The notes beneath the pieces are model-generated. The model saw only the letters and a program-made list of their open reading frames with translations. It did not search any database and was not told where the DNA came from. Shown here piece by piece: positions 1 to 5,124 of a DNA stretch of 5,126 nucleotides. The position numbers were made by a program, and so were the translations under genes. The number at the start of each line of letters is the position of its first letter. Within the stretch, counting starts at the first letter, position 1. The stretch comes from Candidatus Methanoplasma sp. (GTDB lineage: Archaea > Thermoplasmatota > Thermoplasmata > Methanomassiliicoccales > Methanomethylophilaceae). The DNA lies in assembly GCA_031283015.1 (NCBI GenBank), contig JAITCQ010000040.1:1-5126 (forward strand), given 5' to 3'.

Positions 1-402
1 TTCGTCCGCTTTGGCGATAGCACCTTTCATCCCTTTAGCGCCTTCTGTCAGAACGAGTTCCGCTCCCAGCGCGCTGAGCATATTGCGCCGTTCGACGCTC
101 ATAGTCTCGGGCATCGTCAGGATCAGCCTGTATCCCTTTGCGGCAGCCGCGAACGCCAGCGCGATCCCTGTGTTCCCGCTGGTAGGCTCGATGATCACGG
201 TATTCTTTTTGAGTATTCCTTTTTCTTCCGCATCCGAGATCATGGCGTAGCCGACGCGGTCCTTCACGCTGCTGAGCGGGTTAAAACACTCCAGTTTAGC
301 GATCAGACGCGCGTCTATGCCGTTTTCGGCGTTATAATTCGAAAGCTCTAAGAGCGGCGTGTTGCCAATAAGGTCCGTTAACCTCTTTGCGATCTTCGCC
401 AT
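1..402 (-). CDS. cysK: Cysteine synthase (O-acetylserine sulfhydrylase), N-terminal part, cut by window edge
   Basis: PLP enzyme that makes L-cysteine from O-acetylserine and sulfide in the cytoplasm. The first 134 codons are visible; the family is usually about 300-310 residues, so the C-terminal half lies beyond base 1. The N-terminus reads LIGNTPLLEL (residues 11-20). NPLSSVKDR at 41-49 carries the PLP Schiff-base lysine K47. PTSGNTG at 73-79 is the substrate-binding loop, followed by the conserved MPETMSVERR at 97-106. These motifs define the CysK/CysM fold-type II family; CysK is preferred over CysM or cystathionine beta-synthase on general resemblance only, because the C-terminus is missing. 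The ATG at 402 is preceded by GAGGG with 6 nt spacing; another ATG at 407 is out of frame. It starts 24 nt after the metY stop and is probably cotranscribed. A serine acetyltransferase (cysE) could be the next gene outside the window; that is a guess. Confidence 0.93.
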   Translation of the reverse strand, partial: MAKIAKRLTDLIGNTPLLELSNYNAENGIDARLIAKLECFNPLSSVKDRVGYAMISDAEEKGILKKNTVIIEPTSGNTGIALAFAAAAKGYRLILTMPETMSVERRNMLSALGAELVLTEGAKGMKGAIAKADE

Positions 403-408
403 ATCATT

Positions 409-413
409 CCCTC
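409..413 (-). promoter_or_regulatory. Ribosome binding site of cysK
   Basis: GAGGG on the minus strand, 6 nt before the ATG at 402, in the 24-nt gap after metY. It fixes the cysK start and argues for independent ribosome loading within a shared transcript. Confidence 0.6.
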
Positions 414-426
414 GCGAAAACTCTCA

Positions 427-1707
427 TCAGCGGAGCGCCTGATCCAGATCGGCGATTATGTCGTCGATGTGCTCGGTCCCTATGGAAAGCCGTATCGTGT
501 TCGGCTTGATGCCCTGTTCGAGCAGTTCCGCCCCGTTGAGCTGAGAGTGGGTCGTGCTTGCAGGGTGGATGACAAGGGACTTACTGTCCGCGACATTCGC
601 AAGTAGAGAGAACAATTCCAGCCTATCTATGAACTCCTTCGCCTGCTTCTCGCCGCCCTTTATTTCGAAAGTGAAGATCGTGCCCGCTCCGTTCGGGAAG
701 TATTTCTTATATAGTTTGTTGTCGGGGTGGGTCTTCAAAGCCGGGTGGTTCACAAGTTCGACCTGCGGATGCTTCGACAGGTATTTGATAACCTCCAGGG
801 TGTTCTTCACATGTCTTTCCACCCTCAGTGACAGGGTCTCGAGTCCCTGCAGGAATATGAAGGAGTGGAAAGGGCTGAGTGTCGATCCCGTATCCCTCAT
901 CAGAGTGACCCGTATCTTTACGATGTACGCAAGATCCCCCGCGGCGTCGGAGAGCACCACGCCATGGTAGCTCGGGTTCGGCTCTGAGATGCCGGGGAAT
1001 TTGTCGTTCGCGGCCCAATCGAATTTTCCGGAGTCGATTATGACGCCGCCGAGTGCGGTCCCGTGCCCGCCTATGAATTTCGTCGCGGAGTGGACGACCA
1101 CATCCGCCCCGTGCTCGATAGGGCGGAACAGGTACGGCGTAGCGAAGGTGTTGTCGACGATGAGCGGGATGCCGTGCTTATGCGCGATGGCCGCCACCGC
1201 ATCCACGTCGACGATGGTGGAGTTCGGGTTTCCCAGCGTCTCGATGAATATCGCTTTTGTCTTCCCGTCGATGGCCTTTTCGAAGTTTGCCGGGTCGTCG
1301 CCTTCCACGAAGTGTGTATCGATGCCGAAATCGGGGAGCGTGTGGGCGAGAAGGTTGTACGAACCGCCGTATATTCTTTTGTCTGACACGATGTTGTCTC
1401 CGGCGTGCGCGATGTTCTGTATCGCATATGTGATCGCCGCCGCGCCGGACGATGTGGCAAGCGCGGCCGCGCCGCCTTCAAGCGCGGCGATCCGCTTTTC
1501 GAATATGTCAGACGTCGGGTTCATCAGTCTTGTGTATATGTTTCCCTCTTCGGTCAATGCGAACCTTCCGGCCGCCTGAGCGCAGTCCTTGAACACGTAA
1601 GAGGTCGTCGCGTAGATCGGGACGGCCCTTGAACCGGTCGCGGGGTCCGGACTCTCTTGTCCAACGTGGAGCTGTTTGGTCTCGAATTTGTAGTTTTTCT
1701 CACTCAT
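427..1707 (-). CDS. metY: O-acetylhomoserine sulfhydrylase (O-acetylhomoserine aminocarboxypropyltransferase)
   Basis: PLP enzyme of the Cys/Met metabolism family (cystathionine gamma-synthase-like, fold type I) that makes homocysteine from O-acetylhomoserine and sulfide; some members also accept O-acetylserine. At 426 residues it has the usual length of MetY and is longer than typical MetB or MetC (about 380-400). Visible motifs: YTRLMNPT at 58-65 (PLP-phosphate contacts across the dimer), ATSSGAAA at 84-91, ETLGNPNS at 156-163, DNTFATPY at 185-192 with D185 facing the PLP ring nitrogen, SATKFIGGHG at 207-216 with Schiff-base lysine K210, and HPASTTHSQL at 381-390 followed by R406, which should bind the substrate carboxylate. 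The ATG at 1707 follows AGGAAGG at 6 nt. The gene has its own TATA-like box, lies downstream of the Rrf2 regulator and 24 nt before cysK. Alternative activity on O-phospho- or O-succinyl-homoserine cannot be excluded from sequence. No frameshift or missing catalytic residue is seen. Confidence 0.95.
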   Translation of the reverse strand: MSEKNYKFETKQLHVGQESPDPATGSRAVPIYATTSYVFKDCAQAAGRFALTEEGNIYTRLMNPTSDIFEKRIAALEGGAAALATSSGAAAITYAIQNIAHAGDNIVSDKRIYGGSYNLLAHTLPDFGIDTHFVEGDDPANFEKAIDGKTKAIFIETLGNPNSTIVDVDAVAAIAHKHGIPLIVDNTFATPYLFRPIEHGADVVVHSATKFIGGHGTALGGVIIDSGKFDWAANDKFPGISEPNPSYHGVVLSDAAGDLAYIVKIRVTLMRDTGSTLSPFHSFIFLQGLETLSLRVERHVKNTLEVIKYLSKHPQVELVNHPALKTHPDNKLYKKYFPNGAGTIFTFEIKGGEKQAKEFIDRLELFSLLANVADSKSLVIHPASTTHSQLNGAELLEQGIKPNTIRLSIGTEHIDDIIADLDQALR

Positions 1708-1713
1708 TGAAAT

Positions 1714-1720
1714 CCTTCCT
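1714..1720 (-). promoter_or_regulatory. Ribosome binding site of metY
   Basis: AGGAAGG on the minus strand, 6 nt before the ATG at 1707. It is purine-rich and well spaced, and it supports this start. Confidence 0.6.
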
Positions 1721-1750
1721 TTTTTGCATTTAAACCATAACCTATAATTC

Positions 1751-1759
1751 CTATATAAA
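1751..1759 (-). promoter_or_regulatory. Archaeal TATA box of metY-cysK
   Basis: The minus strand reads TTTATATAG here, an almost canonical archaeal TATA element. Transcription would start about 25 nt downstream, near 1729, giving a leader of roughly 22 nt that includes the AGGAAGG ribosome site. The surroundings (1741-1776) are AT-rich and form an imperfect dyad: 7 of the 11 outermost paired positions match (CCnATnATnnC against its complement). That could be a regulator site overlapping the TATA box. No T-run terminator is visible between the regulator stop (1802) and this promoter, so read-through from the regulator gene is also possible. Confidence 0.6.
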
Positions 1760-1801
1760 TACTATGATATAATGGGGGCTGATATGATCTTAATTCCGCT
1801 G

Positions 1802-2257
1802 TCATAGCATCGAAGAACGGATGCTGTCCGATCCGGGGTCCGTTCCTATCAGATTCTGAATGACCAGATCCTGAAGGGTGACCGAGTCCAAGTACTCGTC
1901 GATCGCTTTGTAAAGCCCCTCCCAGAACCGAACGGTCTTACATGTGTTCGCACGTTCGCATGTGTTTATTTCGCTTTCCAAGCACACCACCGGGGCGAGC
2001 TTACCCTCTATCGCATGCAGTATTTCCCCCGCGGTATACTTCTCGGGGGTTTTTGTAAGCACATATCCCCCCTGCGATCCTCGTTCGCTTCTCAGCAGCT
2101 CCGCATGCGTCAGAACGGTCGCGATCTGTTCAAGATATTTCACCGAAATGCCCTGGCGCAGGGAGATCTCCCTTATTGTCACCTTTCCGTCCTTGCTGTT
2201 CTCGGCTACGTCGATCATCATTCTGAGGGCGTATCTGCCTTTTGTGGATATTCTCAT
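1802..2257 (-). CDS. Rrf2-family transcriptional regulator with probable Fe-S cluster cysteines
   Basis: Cytoplasmic DNA-binding protein of 151 residues, the usual Rrf2 length. It opens MRISTKGRYALRMMIDVA, the Rrf2 signature. A winged helix-turn-helix follows: ISLRQGISVKYLEQI (31-45) is the recognition region, and SERGSQGGYVL (57-67) is the wing. E43 sits where IscR has its DNA-discriminating glutamate. C92, C100 and C106 (C-x7-C-x5-C) match the cluster-ligand region of IscR, NsrR and RirA. The spacing equals that recalled for RirA (C91/C99/C105) and differs from IscR (C-x5-C-x5-C). The IscR histidine ligand, three residues after the last cysteine, is V109 here. Known members sense Fe-S status, iron, nitric oxide or cysteine (CymR). 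Position next to metY-cysK suggests control of sulfur assimilation, but the ligand and mode of action are inferred. The ATG at 2257 has AGAGGT 4 nt upstream. Not named iscR, rirA or cymR because orthology is not shown. Confidence 0.92.
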   Translation of the reverse strand: MRISTKGRYALRMMIDVAENSKDGKVTIREISLRQGISVKYLEQIATVLTHAELLRSERGSQGGYVLTKTPEKYTAGEILHAIEGKLAPVVCLESEINTCERANTCKTVRFWEGLYKAIDEYLDSVTLQDLVIQNLIGTDPGSDSIRSSML

Positions 2258-2261
2258 TCGG

Positions 2262-2267
2262 ACCTCT
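2262..2267 (-). promoter_or_regulatory. Ribosome binding site of the Rrf2 regulator gene
   Basis: AGAGGT on the minus strand, 4 nt before the ATG at 2257, a good match to the archaeal anti-SD complement GGAGGTGATC. It supports this start, which also gives the conserved MRISTKGRYA N-terminus. Confidence 0.65.
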
Positions 2268-2275
2268 TTGGCTGT

Positions 2276-2306
2276 TTTCCTAATATACTATATGGATGAT
2301 AGGAAA
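2276..2306 (-). promoter_or_regulatory. Regulator promoter overlapped by a 31-bp interrupted palindrome (candidate operator)
   Basis: Perfect 7-nt arms TTTCCTA (2276-2282) and TAGGAAA (2300-2306) flank a 17-nt spacer that has further partial symmetry about 2291 (four more matching pairs). The spacer holds AT-rich TATA-like sequence on the minus strand: CATATAGT (2288-2295) would place the transcript start near 2266 and GTATATTA (2281-2288) near 2259. A dyad of this size over the promoter of a dimeric Rrf2 regulator suggests autoregulation. The symmetry is read directly; the function is inferred. Confidence 0.5.
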
Positions 2307-2383
2307 TCAATCTTTTGGTGCTTTCGCGGCAGATATCTTATCTTTAGACAATTTCCGTCTGCCCGACCGCCCCGCGCCCGTTT

Positions 2384-2392
2384 CTTATATTA
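2384..2392 (+). promoter_or_regulatory. Candidate TATA box for the flavoprotein-apgM operon
   Basis: CTTATATTA on the plus strand, placing transcription start near 2413 and leaving a leader of about 24 nt before the ATG at 2438. A second weaker candidate, TTTATCTA at 2399-2406, would start transcription near 2429 and give an almost leaderless message. The choice cannot be made from sequence alone. Confidence 0.4.
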
Positions 2393-2422
2393 GGTCACTT
2401 TATCTATTCGTACCACCCTTCG

Positions 2423-2435
2423 GAATCAGTGATTC
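2423..2435. repeat. 13-bp palindrome immediately before the flavoprotein start
   Basis: GAATCA and TGATTC are perfect 6-nt arms around a single central G at 2429. As RNA it would fold as a 5-bp stem with a 3-nt loop at best. It contains GTGAT (2429-2433), a match to the 3' part of the SD consensus GGAGGTGATC, ending just before the ATG at 2438. It may be an operator half, a translation-control element or chance. Confidence 0.4.
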
Positions 2436-2437
2436 AC

Positions 2438-3016
2438 ATGAAGGTAGTAGCTTTCAATTGCAGCCCTAGAAAAGACGGCAACACTAGCCATATGATCCAA
2501 GACGTCCTGAAGGTGTTGAACTCCCACGGGATAGAGACGGAGATGGTCCAGGTGGGAGGGAAAGACATCCACGGATGCAGAGCGTGCGGTTCCTGCGGAA
2601 AGACGAAGGATATGCGCTGCATAATGGACGACGACATCATCAACTTGTGTGTCCAGAAGATGATCGCGGCGGACGGCATCATTATCGGGTCTCCCACATA
2701 CTTCGCGGACGTGAACGCGGAGACCAAAGCGTTGATCGATCGCGCGGGATACGTTATAAAAATGAACGGCACACCCATCAGAAGGAAAGCGGGCGCCGCG
2801 GTGGTGGCCGCAAGGCGCGCCGGCGGGATACACGTTTTTGACACGATCAATCATTTCTTCTCGATCAGCGAGATGATAACGGTCGGTTCGTCCTACTGGA
2901 ACCTGAGCCTTGCCAGGCTGGAAGGCGATTACGAAAAGGATGAGGAAGGGGTCAGGACCATGAAGGTTCTCGGAGAGAACATGGCATGGCTCCTGCATAA
3001 GATAAACGAGGAATGA
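2438..3016 (+). CDS. Isf-like iron-sulfur flavoprotein (NADPH-dependent FMN reductase fold)
   Basis: Cytoplasmic flavodoxin-fold protein of 192 residues, close to the usual 170-195 of the Isf group. SPRKDGNTS at 9-17 is the FMN phosphate loop and GSPTYFADVN at 84-93 a further FMN-contact loop. C47, C50, C53 and C61 form C-x2-C-x2-C-x7-C, which fits the compact motif (C-x2-C-x2-C-x4-7-C) known to bind [4Fe-4S] in Methanosarcina thermophila Isf; MDDD follows at 63-66. Isf accepts electrons from ferredoxin and has been linked to reduction of O2 or H2O2 in methanogens; the partner here is unknown. A GTG at 2429 would add three residues, but the ATG at 2438 gives the family-typical MKVVAFN start and has an SD-like GTGAT just upstream, so it is preferred. 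The stop overlaps the apgM start (ATGA), implying one operon. A plain NAD(P)H:FMN or quinone reductase is the alternative. Confidence 0.88.
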   Translation: MKVVAFNCSPRKDGNTSHMIQDVLKVLNSHGIETEMVQVGGKDIHGCRACGSCGKTKDMRCIMDDDIINLCVQKMIAADGIIIGSPTYFADVNAETKALIDRAGYVIKMNGTPIRRKAGAAVVAARRAGGIHVFDTINHFFSISEMITVGSSYWNLSLARLEGDYEKDEEGVRTMKVLGENMAWLLHKINEE

Positions 3017-4257
3017 ATTTGTCAGTCCTAAAGAAAAAGATACTGATCGTGGTGATGGACGGCCTGGGGGACAGAGGCTGTAAGGAACTGGACGGCCTGA
3101 CCCCGCTCCAGGCTACGAAGACCCCCAATCTTGACTGGTTCACCAGGAACGGGATAGCCGGCACATGCGACACGGTCGACGTGGGCATACGTCCTGGAAG
3201 CGATACTTCGCATCTTTCGATACTTGGGTACGATCCGTTGGAGGTCTATACGGGAAGAGGGCCGTTCGAGGCCGCCGGCATCGGACTGATCGGTAAACAC
3301 GGGGACGTAGCCTTCAGATGCAACTTCTCTACCTGCGATAACGATATGAACATAACCGACCGCCGCGCAGGAAGGGTGGACAAGCCGGATACGACGGAAT
3401 TGGTGAGGTCGCTCGAGGGCATGAGGATAGACGGTATCGAGGCGATCATCAAAGAGGGCACGGAACACCGGGCGGCGCTGATCCTCAGGGGCGGCGGCCT
3501 TAGCCCGGACGTGACCGACGCCGATTCCCACGACAACGGGCCGATCGCTTGGTCCAAGGGGCGCACCCCGGAAGCGCAGTTCACCGCCGATGTTCTCAAC
3601 AAGTTCGTTAAAGAGACCTACAAAAGGCTAAAGGATCATCCGGTGAATGAAAGGAGGATCGCGAAGGGGCTTCCGCCGGCGAACATAATACTGCCGAGAG
3701 GCGCGGGGTCGTTCCCGAATATACAATCATTCCCTGAGAAGTATGATATGAAAGCGGCATGCGTCGCCGGCGTCGGCATGATCAAAGGGATATGCGGGGT
3801 CTGCGGCCTGGATGTCATCGATCTTCCAGGTTGCTGCACGGGAGGGTACAGCTCGGACTTCGTATCAAAAGCGAAGGCCGCGATGGATACTCTGAAAGAA
3901 TACGATTTCGTGCTGATGAACGTGAAAGCGCCGGATGTTTGCGGGCACGACGGCGACCCCAAGCTAAAATGCGACGCGATAAAGCGTCTTGACGAGATGG
4001 CCGGATATTTCAAGAATAATTTCAGAGAGGACATGGTGATAGTGTTCACCGCCGACCACAGCACGCCCTGTTCTCTGAAGGACCACAGCGGGGACCCCGT
4101 TCCCATAACAGTGTACACTCCCGGCAACGTAAGGGACGACGCCGTCGAATTCAGCGAGTCGGGGTGTTCGCACGGCCGTATCGGCCGCATTCGGGGCAAA
4201 TACATACTCCCTATGTGCATGGACCTTGCGGACCGTGCGGAGAAGTTCGGCGCCTGA
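3013..4257 (+). CDS. apgM: 2,3-bisphosphoglycerate-independent phosphoglycerate mutase, archaeal type
   Basis: Interconverts 3- and 2-phosphoglycerate in glycolysis and gluconeogenesis; alkaline-phosphatase superfamily, two metal ions, cytoplasmic. The 414 residues match archaeal ApgM (about 400-430), not the roughly 510-residue bacterial GpmI. Motifs: VMDGLGDR at 14-21 with metal ligand D16; IRPGSDTSHLSILGYDP at 59-75, where S63 is the likely phosphorylated serine by analogy with the NSE motif of GpmI; TGRGPFEAAG at 80-89; DSHDNGP at 171-177; VKAPDVCGHDGDPK at 304-317 with D308 and H312; TADHSTPCSLKDHSGDPVP at 346-364 with D348 and H349; CSHGRIGRIRG at 385-395. The start at 3013 overlaps the previous stop by 4 nt, with GAGG only 1 nt upstream; TTG at 3019 has better SD spacing (7 nt) and would remove two residues, so the exact start is open. 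The end abuts the convergent pilin-like gene with no gap. 3-phosphoglycerate is also the serine precursor, a loose metabolic link to cysK. Confidence 0.96.
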   Translation: MNLSVLKKKILIVVMDGLGDRGCKELDGLTPLQATKTPNLDWFTRNGIAGTCDTVDVGIRPGSDTSHLSILGYDPLEVYTGRGPFEAAGIGLIGKHGDVAFRCNFSTCDNDMNITDRRAGRVDKPDTTELVRSLEGMRIDGIEAIIKEGTEHRAALILRGGGLSPDVTDADSHDNGPIAWSKGRTPEAQFTADVLNKFVKETYKRLKDHPVNERRIAKGLPPANIILPRGAGSFPNIQSFPEKYDMKAACVAGVGMIKGICGVCGLDVIDLPGCCTGGYSSDFVSKAKAAMDTLKEYDFVLMNVKAPDVCGHDGDPKLKCDAIKRLDEMAGYFKNNFREDMVIVFTADHSTPCSLKDHSGDPVPITVYTPGNVRDDAVEFSESGCSHGRIGRIRGKYILPMCMDLADRAEKFGA

Positions 4258-4698
4258 TCAGAATATCCTTAGTTCGGTCCGGATAGAACCTCCGTACGTA
4301 ACGGCGAACTCCTTGACGGAGCCGGAGACGGCCTCTCCCTTACCGCTCCCGACGGTCATGGTGCTGCCCTGATATTCGATGTCCAAACGGTACGAGCCCG
4401 GTCTCTGGAACAGGGAATCCAGTATGCTTTCTAAGTATCCCGCGGTCTTTCCTTCCCCCGTCAGGATGTAGAACGCGGCCATATCGGGTATGCTTACGGG
4501 TCCGGACTCTTCCGTGTCTACGAGATCGCACATTCTGAGCTTCGAAGAGAATATGCAGTCGGAGACGGACGACGCATCGTTCGGAACCGGGTTCTCGCCG
4601 CCGAACGAGAACATGGCCGAGACCGCCATACCCATGATGACGATGAATATCATAGCGTCCACCATCGCCGTCATTCCTTTCTTGTCCTTCAGACGCAT
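4258..4698 (-). CDS. Pilin-like membrane-anchored protein of unknown function (second of pair)
   Basis: No specific family recognised. The 146-residue protein begins with a short basic head MRLKDKKG followed by a hydrophobic helix (about residues 11-31, AMVDAMIFIVIMGMAVSAMF), the pattern of an archaeal type IV prepilin: cleavage would fall after G8, leaving M-T-A-M-V-D with an acidic residue at mature position 6 rather than the usual glutamate at 5. The rest is a small polar, probably extracellular beta-rich domain with two cysteines (C48, C57) that could pair. Its start is well supported: AGAGGTGG lies 4 nt upstream (4703-4710), inside the end of the preceding gene, which it overlaps by 10 nt. 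It reads convergently with apgM, stop codon against stop codon. A minor pilin or pseudopilin, or a simple N-terminally anchored surface protein, are the options; no ATPase or membrane platform gene is in view. Confidence 0.8.
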   Translation of the reverse strand: MRLKDKKGMTAMVDAMIFIVIMGMAVSAMFSFGGENPVPNDASSVSDCIFSSKLRMCDLVDTEESGPVSIPDMAAFYILTGEGKTAGYLESILDSLFQRPGSYRLDIEYQGSTMTVGSGKGEAVSGSVKEFAVTYGGSIRTELRIF

Positions 4699-5096
4699 AC
4701 GGCCACCTCTATGACGGCCGGCACGGTCCTACCGTCTGTTCCTTTCAAAGATAACAGGAATCTTTCGCTGCTTATGCTGCCGTCCGTGCTCCCGACGGCG
4801 ATGCGTCTGCCTTCGAATCCGAGATCTCCGGGCACTTCGCATATGATGGTGATCCCTCTGAATCCGTGTCTCTCCGCCTCGGTAATGAGCCGCATCTCTA
4901 TATCGCCGACGATCTCCCCGTCCTCCAGGGTCAGCCCGCCGAATATCCTGTGATCCACCCGCACTTCCGGTCCGCCGCCATCGTTGGCGGAACTGAGAAC
5001 GAACAGCCCCATGTACATTGTGAGCGATAACGTGACTATCATCGCCGCCATGATCGCCTCGGGGAAACCGAGGTCGCCTCTTCTGTCAAGTTTCAT
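4689..5096 (-). CDS. Pilin-like membrane-anchored protein of unknown function (first of pair)
   Basis: No specific family recognised. The 135-residue protein starts MKLDRRG, then DLGFPEAIMAAMIVTLSLTM and onward as one hydrophobic helix to about residue 35. This resembles a class III (prepilin) signal: cleavage after G7 would leave E at mature position 6, one step from the canonical E5. The C-terminal domain (40-135) is soluble, with C86 and the penultimate C134. It overlaps the next gene by 10 nt (4689-4698) and shares its layout of basic head, glycine, one helix and small outer domain, so the two probably form a unit. No clear SD precedes the ATG at 5096; a TATA-like box about 25 nt upstream suggests a leaderless message. 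The 30 nt beyond the start reach the window edge, so an upstream operon partner cannot be excluded. Confidence 0.78.
   Translation of the reverse strand: MKLDRRGDLGFPEAIMAAMIVTLSLTMYMGLFVLSSANDGGGPEVRVDHRIFGGLTLEDGEIVGDIEMRLITEAERHGFRGITIICEVPGDLGFEGRRIAVGSTDGSISSERFLLSLKGTDGRTVPAVIEVAVCV
4703..4710 (-). promoter_or_regulatory. Ribosome binding site inside the first pilin-like gene
   Basis: AGAGGTGG on the minus strand, the strongest SD match in the window, 4 nt before the ATG at 4698 and inside the last codons of the upstream gene. It fixes the start of the second pilin-like gene and supports translational coupling. Confidence 0.7.
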
Positions 5097-5116
5097 ATTA
5101 CTTTGCAGGGTGTCCG

Positions 5117-5124
5117 TATATTAA
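5117..5124 (-). promoter_or_regulatory. Candidate TATA box of the pilin-like pair
   Basis: TTAATATA on the minus strand, centred about 25 nt before the ATG at 5096, so transcription would begin at or next to the start codon. The absence of an SD in the short upstream stretch fits a leaderless transcript. It lies at the window edge, so upstream elements are not visible. Confidence 0.45.

Noticed and set aside
554..1632. Long open frames on the plus strand opposite metY
   Set aside because: They are antisense shadows of a GC-rich gene with a fully recognisable PLP-enzyme product, and their translations show no family motifs.
1802..2257. Naming the regulator iscR, rirA or cymR
   Set aside because: Cysteine spacing differs from IscR, the histidine ligand is absent, CymR lacks this cysteine set, and RirA orthology in an archaeon cannot be claimed from spacing alone.
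2331..2338. AGATATCT 8-bp palindrome in the intergenic region
   Set aside because: Too short and AT-rich to mean anything without conservation data, and not paired with a second site.
1944..2393. Plus-strand frames opposite the Rrf2 gene running into the intergenic region
   Set aside because: The Rrf2 protein is unmistakable on the other strand, and the part of these frames beyond 2257 is low-complexity promoter sequence.
2429..2437. GTG at 2429 as start of the flavoprotein gene
   Set aside because: It adds only MIH before the conserved MKVVAFN start, and its bases double as an SD-like GTGAT for the ATG at 2438. It remains possible if the message is leaderless from 2429.
2426..2998. Open frame of 190 codons on the minus strand opposite the flavoprotein gene
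   Set aside because: The plus-strand protein has clear FMN and cysteine motifs; the antisense product has none, and no promoter or SD supports it.
3246..4220. Antisense open frames opposite apgM
   Set aside because: apgM carries all catalytic motifs over its whole length; the opposite frames look like codon-bias shadows.
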